DNA of 64,000 nt from Streptosporangiaceae bacterium (GTDB lineage Bacteria > Actinomycetota > Actinomycetes > Streptosporangiales > Streptosporangiaceae): positions 62,001 through 126,000 of the forward strand of contig JAICYD010000004.1 in NCBI GenBank assembly GCA_025934375.1, in the 5' to 3' direction. Below are positions 25,975 to 33,986 of the stretch, in pieces (positions within the stretch are counted from its first letter, which is position 1; every line of letters starts with the position of its first letter). Under the pieces are notes generated by a model. It worked only from the letters and a program-made list of their open reading frames with translations, did not search any database and was not told the DNA's origin. The position numbers were made by a program, and so were the translations under genes.

Positions 25975-26805
25975 ATGACCGGGAACGATGAGGAGCACCC
26001 GAGTGCCGCGCGCATCCTTGCGGGCATCGAGGCACTGCATGCTCGGCTCGACGCCCTCGAGGCTACGGGCCGCCGTGAGCTCGGGGAGGCGGGCAGCCTG
26101 GCCATCCGCTCGGTGCCCGCGTGGTGCCGGCCGACCCTGGGGGAGACTCGCTGGGAGGTGGCGCTGGCCACCGCGGCGGCGATCGCGCTGCAGCTGCCGG
26201 TGCCTGGCCGGCTGCACCTCGTGCAGCCGGCCTGGATCATGCCCGCCGCTCAGGGGGCGCTGCTCGTCGCGCTGGTGGTGGCGAACCCGCACCGGATCAA
26301 CCGGGAGTCGACCGCGCTGCGCATGCTGTCGCTGGCGCTGGCCACGTTGCTTAGCCTCGCGAACACGTGGTCGGTGGTCGAGCTCGTCAACGATCTCGTG
26401 CACGCGTCCGGGACCGGCAATACCCCGTCCGCGCTCGATAGCCCGGGCCCGCTGCTGGTCACCGGGGGCGCGATCTGGCTGACGAACGTGATCGTGTTCG
26501 CGCTGTGGTACTGGGAGTTCGATCAGGGCGGCCCGGTCGCCCGCGCGCTGGGCGACGTCAAACGCATGCCAGACTTCCTGTTCCCGCAGATGACGCTGAT
26601 CGACGACCCGCGCTTGGTGCGGAAGGACTGGGAGGCGTCCTTCACCGATTACCTGTACCTGGCGTTCACCAACGCCACCGCCTTCAGCCCGACCGACACC
26701 ATGCCGCTGTCGCGCTGGGCGAAGTTGGCGATGACCCTGCAATCAGCGGTATCCCTGGTAACCGCCGCCCTGGTCATAGCCCGCGCGGTCAACATCTTCC
26801 ACTAG
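25975..26805 (+). CDS. Multi-span membrane protein of unknown function
   Basis: A 276-residue integral membrane protein with about five hydrophobic segments after a 60-residue cytoplasmic head (ARLDALEATGRRELGEAG). The C-terminus DYLYLAFTNATAFSPTDTMP followed by a long hydrophobic helix resembles DUF1345-like proteins common in actinobacteria, but I cannot assign a function. ATG at 25975, 42 nt after the alcohol dehydrogenase stop, possibly the same transcript. Confidence 0.75.
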   Translation: MTGNDEEHPSAARILAGIEALHARLDALEATGRRELGEAGSLAIRSVPAWCRPTLGETRWEVALATAAAIALQLPVPGRLHLVQPAWIMPAAQGALLVALVVANPHRINRESTALRMLSLALATLLSLANTWSVVELVNDLVHASGTGNTPSALDSPGPLLVTGGAIWLTNVIVFALWYWEFDQGGPVARALGDVKRMPDFLFPQMTLIDDPRLVRKDWEASFTDYLYLAFTNATAFSPTDTMPLSRWAKLAMTLQSAVSLVTAALVIARAVNIFH

Positions 26806-26863
26806 CTTCGATTTGGGGATGGCACGGTATACACGCTGGAGCGGCGGGCGTAACGTGCATCTC

Positions 26864-27889
26864 ATGCTGCTGCCTACGTCACTTGTTGGAAGCTATCCGC
26901 AGCCGGAATGGCTGATCGACCGGGCCAAGCTGGCGGGCCGGTTCCCGCCTCGGGTGCGCGCCCGCGAGCTGTGGCGCGTCGGCCCGGATTACCTCGCCCA
27001 GGCGCAAGATGACGCCACGATGATCGCCATCCGCGCGCAGGAGGACGCCGGCCTGGACATCATCACCGACGGCGAGATCCGGCGGGAGAGCTATTCCAAC
27101 CGGTTCGCGACCGCCTTGGATGGCGTTGACATCGACAACCCGGGATCCGCGCTGGACCGCAGCGGCCACCCCAACCCGGTGCCCCGGGTCACCGGTCCCA
27201 TCCGGCGCCGGCACGCGGTCGAGGCGGACGACGTGAAGTTCCTGCGCGCGGCCACCGCCAAGACGATCAAGATCACCGTCCCCGGCCCGTTCACGATGGC
27301 CCAGCAAGCCCAGGATGACTACTACGGCGGCAAGGAGGCGCTGGCGTTTGGCTACGCCGAGGCCGTGAACGAGGAGATCCGTGACCTGTTCGCCGCCGGC
27401 GCCGACATCGTCCAGCTCGACGAGCCCTACCTGCAGGCCAGGCCGGCCGAGGCTCAGCAGTACGGGGTCAAGGTGATCAACCGGGCCCTGGACGGGATCA
27501 CCGGGACGACCGCTCTGCACCTGTGCTTCGGGTACGCCGCCATCATCCACGAGCGGCCGGCCGGTTACTCGTTCCTGCCGGAGCTGGCCGCCTGCGACGT
27601 CAGCCAGGTGTCCATCGAGACGGCGCAATCCAACCTTGACACGTCCGTGCTCACCGCGCTGGACGGCAAGACGGTGATCCTCGGCGTCATTGACCTCAGC
27701 GACCCGGCCGTGGAGACCGCCGACCTCGTGGCCGAGCGAGTGCGGCGCGCCTTGCCGTACGTCCCGGCCGAGCGCGTCGTGCTTGCCCCCGACTGCGGCA
27801 TGAAGTACATCCCGCGGGAGACCGCCAACGGGAAGATGCGCGCCATGGCCGACGCGGCGGCAAGGCTCCGCGCCGAGCTCGGCGGCTAG
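26864..27889 (+). CDS. MetE-like cobalamin-independent methionine synthase family protein
   Basis: A 341-residue protein matching only the C-terminal barrel of MetE. LPTSLVGSYPQPEWL opens it, ITDGEIRRESY and VPGPFTMAQQAQDDYYGG are conserved, DIVQLDEPYLQA, LHLCFGYA and APDCGMKYIPRETA carry likely zinc ligands (His, Cys, Glu, Cys). Single-barrel members serve various methyl or thiol transfers; the substrate is unknown. I chose the ATG at 26864 because TAACGT ends 7 nt upstream (leaderless); the longer frame from 26813 lies upstream of that -10. Confidence 0.85.
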   Translation: MLLPTSLVGSYPQPEWLIDRAKLAGRFPPRVRARELWRVGPDYLAQAQDDATMIAIRAQEDAGLDIITDGEIRRESYSNRFATALDGVDIDNPGSALDRSGHPNPVPRVTGPIRRRHAVEADDVKFLRAATAKTIKITVPGPFTMAQQAQDDYYGGKEALAFGYAEAVNEEIRDLFAAGADIVQLDEPYLQARPAEAQQYGVKVINRALDGITGTTALHLCFGYAAIIHERPAGYSFLPELAACDVSQVSIETAQSNLDTSVLTALDGKTVILGVIDLSDPAVETADLVAERVRRALPYVPAERVVLAPDCGMKYIPRETANGKMRAMADAAARLRAELGG

Positions 27890-27896
27890 CCAGCGC

Positions 27897-28193
27897 TCAG
27901 GCGAAGGGGTCCGCGCCCGGGGTCGGATGCCATTGCGGGCGGCTTGACCGGATCGGCTTGGTGCGGCCGATCTCGGCGAGGATCGGCATGATGATCGCGT
28001 CGAAGGCGACCGGGTCGTACTTGCCTTTCATCGCCCGCAGGACCCCCTTTCCACTGGCCTGGCCGATCAGGTCATCCAGGGCCTGGTAGCCGACCTCCTC
28101 GCCGTTCGCCATTCGCTCGTAGGCTGACCGCGCGAGCTGGGCCACGGCGGGGTGCTCGGCCGACTCGGTGAAGACCACGAGGGTCGCGTCCAT
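27897..28193 (-). CDS. Hypothetical protein (98 aa)
   Basis: A 98-residue soluble protein: MDATLVVFTESAEHPAVAQL at the N-terminus and a helical body (YQALDDLIGQASGKGVLRAM). I do not recognise the family. ATG at 28193 sits 6 nt after a 29-codon ORF on the same strand. Its stop is 8 bp from that of the convergent MetE-like gene, leaving no room for a separate terminator. Confidence 0.6.
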   Translation of the reverse strand: MDATLVVFTESAEHPAVAQLARSAYERMANGEEVGYQALDDLIGQASGKGVLRAMKGKYDPVAFDAIIMPILAEIGRTKPIRSSRPQWHPTPGADPFA

Positions 28194-28198
28194 GAGGT

Positions 28199-28288
28199 TC
28201 ACGGGCCCGATTCTTCCAGGCCCGCCTGCTCCAGCACAAAGTCCGGCACGTGGTTCGCCCAGCCGGATCCGGTCCAGTTGAACCACAC
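28199..28288 (-). CDS. 29-residue Trp-rich short ORF
   Basis: GTG to TGA. The peptide starts VWFNWTGSGWANHVPDFVLE and has three Trp and two Asn-containing turns, an unlikely composition for random GC-rich DNA. It ends 5 nt before the 98-aa gene, suggesting a two-gene operon. Function unknown. Confidence 0.4.
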   Translation of the reverse strand: MWFNWTGSGWANHVPDFVLEQAGLEESGP

Positions 28289-28338
28289 GTTCTAGCGCAA
28301 TGGAAATGAGCTTTCCACCGCCGGTGTCCGGGTAGTCA

Positions 28339-28380
28339 TTGCGTGGCCAGTAGGCGAAGTTGTACGGTGATGGCCGGACA
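28339..28380 (+). promoter_or_regulatory. Promoter/operator of the repeat-rich surface protein
   Basis: TTGCGT (28339-28344), 18 bp, TACGGT (28363-28368). The 20-mer TGTACGGTGATGGCCGGACA at 28361 matches the one ahead of the peptide gene at 31611 in 18 of 20 bases. A common regulator or sigma preference is likely. Confidence 0.5.
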
Positions 28381-28434
28381 GTAGCGCGCCTTGCGCGTTT
28401 GATAGTTGGTTTCCCGGTAAGTGGGGAGCTTGTG

Positions 28435-29784
28435 ATGCCGCGCCCGATCACGCGTCGCGTCGCCCTGCGGGCGGCGCAGTTCGCGATCGGTGCTGCCGGG
28501 ATACTGTTCCTGCTGGTCTTGTTGTCCCGGCACGCGGACGCCGCGACCGCCGACCAAGGCCCCTCTGGTAGTGGGCTGACCTCCGCCGTCTCCGCGGTGT
28601 CCGCGACCGCCTCCTCGGCGGTCACCACCGTCGCGAAGGCAGCCACCCCAGCTCCGCCCCCGGCGGCAGCCAGCACCGCGACAACGAGCACGGCAGCGAG
28701 CAGCACAGGAACGAGCAGCACGGCAACGAGCACGGCCAACTCGGTCGTTCACACGGCGACCACGGCAGTCGCGCCAGTCACGAGCACCGTGACCAAGGCC
28801 ACCGCGCCGGTCACGAGCACGGTGGCCCCGGTTGTGGCCACCGCGACGAAGCCCGTGGCCCCGGTGACCTCCAGCGTGACCCCGGCGGTGTCGGCCGTCA
28901 CGCAGGCCACGGCGCCGGTCGCGCAAGCGGTCGCCCCCGTTGCGCAGACGGTTGCCCCGGTCGTGCAGGCCGTCGCCCCGGTCGTGCAGCCCGTCACCAC
29001 CGCGGTTGCCCCGGTCGTGCAGGCCGTCGCCCCCGTCGTGCAGGCCGTCGCCCCGGTCGTGCAGCCCGTCACCACCGCGGTCGCCCCCGTCGCGCAGGCC
29101 GTCGCCCCCGTCGTGCAGCCCGTCACCACCGCGGTCGCGCCGATCCTCGCGCCGGTCACCACCGCCGTCGCGCCCGTTCTGGCGCCGGTTACCCAGACCG
29201 TGGCCCCCGTCCTCGCGCTGGTCACCACCGTCATCGCCCCGGTCGTCGCGCCCGTCACCCAGACCGTGGCCCCCGTCCTCGCGCCGGTCACCACCGTCAT
29301 CGCGCCGGTCCTGGCGCCGGTCACGTCGCCGGTCCTCCCGCCGGTCGCGGCGCCGCCCGCCGGTCAGGCGCCGTCGGGCGCAGCGGTGAGCGGGACGACT
29401 TCCGGTTCGCCGGTCGCCTCTCAGCCGTACGGCCCGGCCAGCGGGACCGCCGCCAAGGCCCCGGCCAGCGCGCCCGGGACCGCCTCCGCTCACTCTTCGG
29501 TTCCGCCAGCGCGGGCAGCGGCCGGCCAGCAGCGCGACTCCTCGGCGCCCCTGCCGCTGCCGCAGCCCCCGGGCGGTCCGGGTGGCCCCGCGGGCCCGGC
29601 CGGGCCCGCGGGCCCGGGAGCTCCCGGCGGCATCGGTGGCCTAGGCGGTAATGGCGGCGGCGCCGTCGGAAGCGTGGCCGCCTCGGCCATGACACTGCTC
29701 GCGCTCTTGCTGCTGTGGCGGGAGCGTCACGCCGATTCCAAAACGATCTGGCGTTCTTACCTTCCGGAAGTCTCACCGGCTTAG
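28435..29784 (+). CDS. Repeat-rich surface protein with C-terminal membrane anchor
   Basis: A 449-residue exported protein. An N-terminal signal segment (AAQFAIGAAGILFLLVLLS) is followed by about 270 residues of Val/Ala/Pro/Thr repeats built on AVAPVVQAVAPV and PVTTAVAPV (period 7-14), then a collagen-like GPAGPAGPAGPGAPGG block, a Gly-rich hinge, and a C-terminal span (AMTLLALLLLW) with basic tail. It probably extends through the cell wall as a stalk or spacer. ATG at 28435 has GGGGAG 6 nt upstream. No catalytic domain. It precedes a LysM protein on the same strand. Confidence 0.8.
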   Translation: MPRPITRRVALRAAQFAIGAAGILFLLVLLSRHADAATADQGPSGSGLTSAVSAVSATASSAVTTVAKAATPAPPPAAASTATTSTAASSTGTSSTATSTANSVVHTATTAVAPVTSTVTKATAPVTSTVAPVVATATKPVAPVTSSVTPAVSAVTQATAPVAQAVAPVAQTVAPVVQAVAPVVQPVTTAVAPVVQAVAPVVQAVAPVVQPVTTAVAPVAQAVAPVVQPVTTAVAPILAPVTTAVAPVLAPVTQTVAPVLALVTTVIAPVVAPVTQTVAPVLAPVTTVIAPVLAPVTSPVLPPVAAPPAGQAPSGAAVSGTTSGSPVASQPYGPASGTAAKAPASAPGTASAHSSVPPARAAAGQQRDSSAPLPLPQPPGGPGGPAGPAGPAGPGAPGGIGGLGGNGGGAVGSVAASAMTLLALLLLWRERHADSKTIWRSYLPEVSPA

Positions 29785-29869
29785 TCCTTTCCTTCCCCCT
29801 GGTTCGTGCCATCCGGCGCCGAGCCCCAGCGTTCGACGCTGATCCCCAAGGAAGGAAAGCAACACCACA

Positions 29870-31009
29870 GTGCGCAAGTGGACGAAGTCCGCGTGCGTGG
29901 TGCTCGCCGGGTGCATCCTGCCCGCCGTGATGGCGGCAGGCATGATGGGATCTGTCCGCCCCGCCCCGGCGAACCACCGCATCGCGAATAGCATCACCCA
30001 GGTCACCCTGGCCAGCAGCGTTGGCATGACCACGCCGCGGGCGACGACGCCTACGGCCATCGCCGCCGCGAAGTACGTCGTGCGGCCAGGTGACACCCTG
30101 TCCAGCATCGCCGGCGCGCTCGCCGTGCCCGGCGGCTGGCTGGCGCTCTACGCGGCCAACCGGCCGCGAATCGGGGCCAACCCGAATGTCATCCACCCTG
30201 GTACCGTCTTGGTCCTGCCCGTGCCGCGGGCACCAGTCCGGTACGCCGTCACCGTCGGCGACACGCTGTCCGGCATCGCCAGCCGGCTCGCCGTGCCCGG
30301 CGGCTGGCAGGCGCTGTACGCGGCCAACCGGCGGGCCATCGGACCCGATCCGAACCTGCTCCGGCCGGGCGCCATCCTGGTCACTCCACGGCTGACGGCC
30401 CCGGCGCCGGGCACGGTCTCGACCGGGCCGGGCACGGGGCACGGCCACCCGCGGCCGGCCCCGGCTCAGCCCCGGCCCTCCGCCCCGGCTACCACTCGGC
30501 CCTCCGGCAATGCCTCGTCCCCGACCGCGGCCTCGTCTCCGGCCGTGGCCCCCGCCTCGACCGCGGCCCCCTCTTCGACTGCGGTCCCCTCCCCGGCTGC
30601 GGCACAGCCACCGGCTAGCGCCCAGTCACCGCGAGCCGCCAACCCGCCCCGCCCGATGGTGACGCAGCCCACGGCGGCGCGACTGCCGCAGTGGCTGGAG
30701 GCGCTGCTGCTGTCGGCCGGGCTGCTCATCGCGGTAGCGTTCATCAGCGAGCCGGCCATGATGCTCGGGCGCAGGCGCCGCCGGGGCCGCGAAGCCCGGG
30801 AGGCCGTCGAGAAGGCCCGTATCGTGCTGGCCAACCACGAGCGGCTCATCGTCACCTACAGCACCGCCGATGACACCGTCTACGTGCTCACACCGCCGGG
30901 CGAGGACCCGCGGGCCGTCCTGCGGGCCGCTCGCCTGGTCCTCCCCGATGACACCTACGAGGTGCTGGCTGGCCACCTCGGCGTACCCGCGAACTGGCCG
31001 CTGGAATGA
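29870..31009 (+). CDS. Membrane protein with two LysM domains
   Basis: A 379-residue protein. A signal-like N-terminus is followed by two LysM peptidoglycan-binding modules (YVVRPGDTLSSIAGALAVPG near residue 65 and YAVTVGDTLSGIASRLAVPG near 125), a long Pro/Ser/Ala-rich region, a membrane span near residue 280 (ALLLSAGLLIAVAFI) and a basic cytoplasmic tail of about 90 residues (GRRRRRGREAREAVEKARIV). It links cell wall and cytoplasm. GTG at 29870 has AAGGAAGGAAAG upstream. Probable co-expression with the surface protein 85 bp upstream. Confidence 0.85.
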   Translation: MRKWTKSACVVLAGCILPAVMAAGMMGSVRPAPANHRIANSITQVTLASSVGMTTPRATTPTAIAAAKYVVRPGDTLSSIAGALAVPGGWLALYAANRPRIGANPNVIHPGTVLVLPVPRAPVRYAVTVGDTLSGIASRLAVPGGWQALYAANRRAIGPDPNLLRPGAILVTPRLTAPAPGTVSTGPGTGHGHPRPAPAQPRPSAPATTRPSGNASSPTAASSPAVAPASTAAPSSTAVPSPAAAQPPASAQSPRAANPPRPMVTQPTAARLPQWLEALLLSAGLLIAVAFISEPAMMLGRRRRRGREAREAVEKARIVLANHERLIVTYSTADDTVYVLTPPGEDPRAVLRAARLVLPDDTYEVLAGHLGVPANWPLE

Positions 31010-31024
31010 GGCGGTCGGCGATGA

Positions 31025-31510
31025 CTACCGGGGACCCTCCCCGCGCGGGGAGGCGCCCCCGTCCCGCACCGCCCGGCTGCGCAGCGACTCCACGAGCGCC
31101 GCCACGTGCTGCCGGTCCTCGGCGGACAGTTCGTCGATGCTGGCGATCAGCAGGTCCCGCTCCTGGTCGCTTGCCGCCCGCTGCCCGCCGCCGGCCTCGT
31201 CGTAATAGTGCAGGCCGGTCGATTCGGCAGCGGCCGCGCGCACCGCGGACACCGGGACGTCTAGGCCCTTGGCGAGCGCGTCAATGGTAGCCGGGCGCGG
31301 CGGCCGGACCAGGTTTCGCGTGGTGGCGAGGGTGTAGACGGTGGACCGGGGCAGCGCGCCCCGCCGGGCCACCTCGCCGTAGGACCAGCCACGCTCGCGT
31401 AGCCGTTCCTGGATCAGGCGCTGAAGGGGGTTGACGCCATGCTCACGCGGCGCAGGGTCCCCTGGGCTTTCGGGAGTCCCACGCCTGTCGTCTGCGGCAT
31501 GCGCAGTCAT
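31025..31510 (-). CDS. XRE-like helix-turn-helix regulator
   Basis: A 161-residue regulator. A disordered 25-residue N-terminus leads into an HTH (LIQERLRERGWSYGEVARRG, then LPRSTVYTLATTRN) and a helical C-terminal part ending SLRSRAVRDGG. I place the start at the ATG at 31510, 7 nt after a -10 TAGGTT (leaderless). It is divergent from the 60-aa peptide gene at 31716, with a perfect 8-bp inverted repeat between them, making it the likely regulator of the peptide/metallopeptidase pair. Confidence 0.82.
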   Translation of the reverse strand: MTAHAADDRRGTPESPGDPAPREHGVNPLQRLIQERLRERGWSYGEVARRGALPRSTVYTLATTRNLVRPPRPATIDALAKGLDVPVSAVRAAAAESTGLHYYDEAGGGQRAASDQERDLLIASIDELSAEDRQHVAALVESLRSRAVRDGGASPRGEGPR

Positions 31511-31589
31511 AGTCACCAACCTAACCCGTCTTCACCTAAGGCGCCCGACCCCTTCACCCCGGTGAGCCGACGCCCGCGATCGCTCACCA

Positions 31590-31630
31590 TTGACTGTTCC
31601 GTGATCGTACTGTACGGTGATGACCGTACA
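31590..31630 (+). promoter_or_regulatory. Promoter and palindromic operator of the peptide gene
   Basis: TTGACT (31590-31595), 17 bp, TACGGT (31613-31618). The -10 lies inside the perfect palindrome TGTACGGT-GATG-ACCGTACA (31611-31630), so a bound repressor would cover it. The same sequence recurs with two changes at 28361. Confidence 0.65.
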
Positions 31631-31715
31631 CAATGTGCGTTAGCAAACGGCAACACAGGACACGCGGCGGACGCTCATTAGGTCCGTGGCTGTTCGCTTC
31701 GAAGGGGAGGCTCCT

Positions 31716-31898
31716 ATGTCCACCGAAACCGCTATCTCGATGTTCGAGCTCGAGATGGAATCCGCTGAGCTCCTGCCCAGCCGGGAGACACTGTGCGCGC
31801 CGAGGTGCGGGCACTCCAGCAGCTTCAGCTTCTCGCAGGCGAACTACCAGGTCGGCCTGGTCAACGTCGGCCTGAACATCGGCAGCATCAACCTGTAG
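31716..31898 (+). CDS. Putative RiPP-type precursor peptide (60 aa)
   Basis: A 60-residue peptide after a strong site AAGGGGAGG. Residues 1-26 look like an acidic leader (MFELEMESAELLPSRETL), residues 27-31 hold the only Cys pair (CAPRC), and residues 34-60 are a low-charge, beta-prone core: SSSFSFSQANYQVG then VNVGLNIGSINL with alternating hydrophobic/small residues. It is followed by an intrinsic terminator and an M50 peptidase with RRE-like domain. A modified or simply processed secreted peptide is inferred; the product is not one I recognise. Confidence 0.65.
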   Translation: MSTETAISMFELEMESAELLPSRETLCAPRCGHSSSFSFSQANYQVGLVNVGLNIGSINL

Positions 31899-31957
31899 CT
31901 GCCCCTTCGCCCCACAGGCCTGTCATGTACTCGCGCGGGTGTGCATGGCAGCGGGAG

Positions 31958-31985
31958 GGCCGCCCGGTCATCCGGGCGGCCTTTT
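31958..31985 (+). terminator. Intrinsic terminator between precursor and peptidase genes
   Basis: A perfect 10-bp stem GGCCGCCCGG/CCGGGCGGCC with loop TCAT followed by TTTT. A genuine Rho-independent terminator is rare in such GC-rich genomes; partial read-through would give much more precursor than peptidase mRNA. Confidence 0.8.
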
Positions 31986-32018
31986 CCTGTCCATGGCACC
32001 GACTACCAGCAGGTGAGA

Positions 32019-33410
32019 ATGATGCAAGAGGTGGCCAGCGGGCAGTGGTCCCGGTCAGGCGAGCCCGCGGGCCCGCCCCGGCTAGCCGACGGTGTGGAAC
32101 TGCTTGGTGAGTTCAAGGACTCCGGGTATCGTGAGCCGCCGTCGCTGATCCGGCGCGCGGACGGTCAGGTCATCCAGATGTCCCGGCTGCTCTACCTGGT
32201 CGCCAGCCTCATCGACGGGACCCGTGCCCCGGCCGGCATCGCCGAGGTGGCCAGCCGTCGCCTCGGCCGTACCCTGACCGCCGAGCAGGTCGGCTACGTG
32301 ATCGACACCAAGCTGCGGCCGCTGGGCATCATCGCCAGGGAAGGTCCCCCCGTCACCGCGCCCACCGCCAACCCGCTGCTGGCGCTGCGGGCGCGCGGCA
32401 CGCTGCTGCCCGAGCGCGCCGCCAACATCGCGGGGACGTTCTTCCGGCCGCTGTTCCGGCCGCCGGTCATGGTGGCGGTCATCGTCAGCGTCGCGGCCGT
32501 GGACTACTGGCTACTGTCGGCCCACGGGCTGTCCGCCGCGTTCCACCAGGTCCTCGATAACCCGGCCGACCTGCTCATCGTGGCCGGGCTTACCATCATC
32601 TCGGCGATGTTCCACGAGTGCGGGCACGCGGCCGGCTGCCGGTACGGCGGCGCGCGGCCCGGCCGTATCGGGGTCGGGATCTACCTGGTCTGGCCGGCGT
32701 TCTTCACCAACGTCACCGACTCCTACCGGCTCAGCCGGGCCGGCCGGCTGCGCACCGACCTGGGCGGGGTCTACTTCAACCTGATCTTCATCCTGGCGCT
32801 GGCGGGCATCTACGAGGGCACGTCGTCGGAGATCCTGCTGCTGGTCATCGCGGTCACGCACCTGGAGATGCTGGAGCAGTTGCTGCCGTTCATCCGCTTC
32901 GACGGCTACTTCATCCTCAGCGACATCGTCGGGGTGCCCGACCTGTTCGCTCGCGTAGCGCCGGTCGTGAAGAGCGCCCTGCCGCACGCCGCCGCCGACC
33001 CGCGGGTAACCGGGCTGCGCCCCCGCGCGCGGATGGTCATCACCAGCTGGGTGCTGTCGGTAATCCCGCTGATCATCGTGATGCTGGGCTACTTCTTGCT
33101 GCGCCTTCCCGACGTTAACCGGGCCTTGTGGCACTCCGCGAGCCAGCAGGCGCACCTGATGGGCACCGCGCTGGCCGGTCACCACTTCGCGGCGGCCGCG
33201 ATCGACGCGATCAGCATCACGCTGGTGGTCATGTCGATCGCCGGGTCGGTCTACGTGGTCACCGGGCTCGCGCGCCGGGCCTGGACACTGGGGCTGCGCT
33301 GGTCGGCGGGCCGCCCGGCCCGTCGCCTGGGGACCGCCGCGACCGCCATCGCGGCCACCACCCTCCTGGCCATTTTCTGGGCCGTCCAGGGGCAGTTCGA
33401 AGGCTGGTAG
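32019..33410 (+). CDS. M50-family membrane metallopeptidase with RRE-like N-terminal domain
   Basis: A 463-residue protein. Residues 20-105 (LADGVELLGEFKDSGYREPP then VIQMSRLLYLVASLIDGT) resemble a PqqD/RRE peptide-binding winged helix. Six or more membrane spans follow, with the zinc site HECGH at residues 199-203 and the second motif FIRFDGYFILSD near residue 290, as in YydH-type peptide-maturing M50 enzymes. It probably cleaves or exports the peptide encoded 120 bp upstream. Start at the ATG 32019 (an adjacent ATG at 32022 has better spacing to AGGTGAG); the longer frame overlaps the terminator. Confidence 0.85.
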   Translation: MMQEVASGQWSRSGEPAGPPRLADGVELLGEFKDSGYREPPSLIRRADGQVIQMSRLLYLVASLIDGTRAPAGIAEVASRRLGRTLTAEQVGYVIDTKLRPLGIIAREGPPVTAPTANPLLALRARGTLLPERAANIAGTFFRPLFRPPVMVAVIVSVAAVDYWLLSAHGLSAAFHQVLDNPADLLIVAGLTIISAMFHECGHAAGCRYGGARPGRIGVGIYLVWPAFFTNVTDSYRLSRAGRLRTDLGGVYFNLIFILALAGIYEGTSSEILLLVIAVTHLEMLEQLLPFIRFDGYFILSDIVGVPDLFARVAPVVKSALPHAAADPRVTGLRPRARMVITSWVLSVIPLIIVMLGYFLLRLPDVNRALWHSASQQAHLMGTALAGHHFAAAAIDAISITLVVMSIAGSVYVVTGLARRAWTLGLRWSAGRPARRLGTAATAIAATTLLAIFWAVQGQFEGW

Positions 33411-33621
33411 TCCTCCGTGTCCGAGGCACGCCGAGGCCTGGGATTCCCAAGGGTCACCATCCGCTGGCTTCCCGGTTATCGCCAAGATCATTCTCTCATT
33501 TTAAGAAGCCTGTTCTCCAGCGATTCTTTTCGGCGCCGTGTCGGATCCGGCGGGCCATCATTCGTGGAGTGGATGAGGGGCGCCCGACGGGGGTGCACCT
33601 GCGGAAGACGAGGAGACGAAC

Positions 33622-33963
33622 GTGAAGTACGTACTGCTCATCCTGGACACTCCGGCCGAGCCAGCGCCGGGAACCCCGGAATACAACGCCTGGTACGCCG
33701 AGGTCGGCGCCTGGTATGAGAAGTGGGGCGCGACCGGCAAGCTCGATGGCGGCCACCAGCTGCAGGGGGCGGCCACCGCCAAGACAGTGCGCGGGTCCAG
33801 CGTGACCGACGGGCCCTTCATCGAGACCAAGGAAGTGCTCGGCGGGTACTCGGTGGTCGACGCCGACTCGATCGACGAGGCCGCCGACATCGCGAAGACC
33901 TGGCCGGGCGTGGACCGCGGCTGGATCACCATCGAGGTTCGCCCGGTCATCGAGATGGGGTGA
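33622..33963 (+). CDS. YCII-related DGPF-domain protein
   Basis: A 113-residue DGPF protein (MKYVLLILDTPAEPAPGTPE at the start, SVTDGPFIETKEVLGGYSVV in the middle). These small ferredoxin-fold proteins accompany ECF42 sigma factors, which is exactly the case here: the sigma gene is convergent, 23 bp away. Their molecular role is not settled. ATG at 33622 with GAGGAGACG upstream. The 211 bp between the M50 gene and this one holds no other gene I can support. Confidence 0.92.
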   Translation: MKYVLLILDTPAEPAPGTPEYNAWYAEVGAWYEKWGATGKLDGGHQLQGAATAKTVRGSSVTDGPFIETKEVLGGYSVVDADSIDEAADIAKTWPGVDRGWITIEVRPVIEMG

Positions 33964-33986
33964 GAACCAGCTCGGGGCCGGTTCCG

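Noticed and set aside
28336..29493. A 385-codon minus-strand frame made of Gly/Asp/Arg repeats
   Set aside because: It is the antisense shadow of the V/A/P repeat of the surface protein; it has no signal, domain or ribosome site of its own.
31716..33410. Assignment of the peptide/M50 pair to daptides or to class III lanthipeptides
   Set aside because: No oxidative decarboxylase, aminotransferase, methyltransferase or LanKC gene is present, and the peptide ends in Asn-Leu rather than the residues expected.
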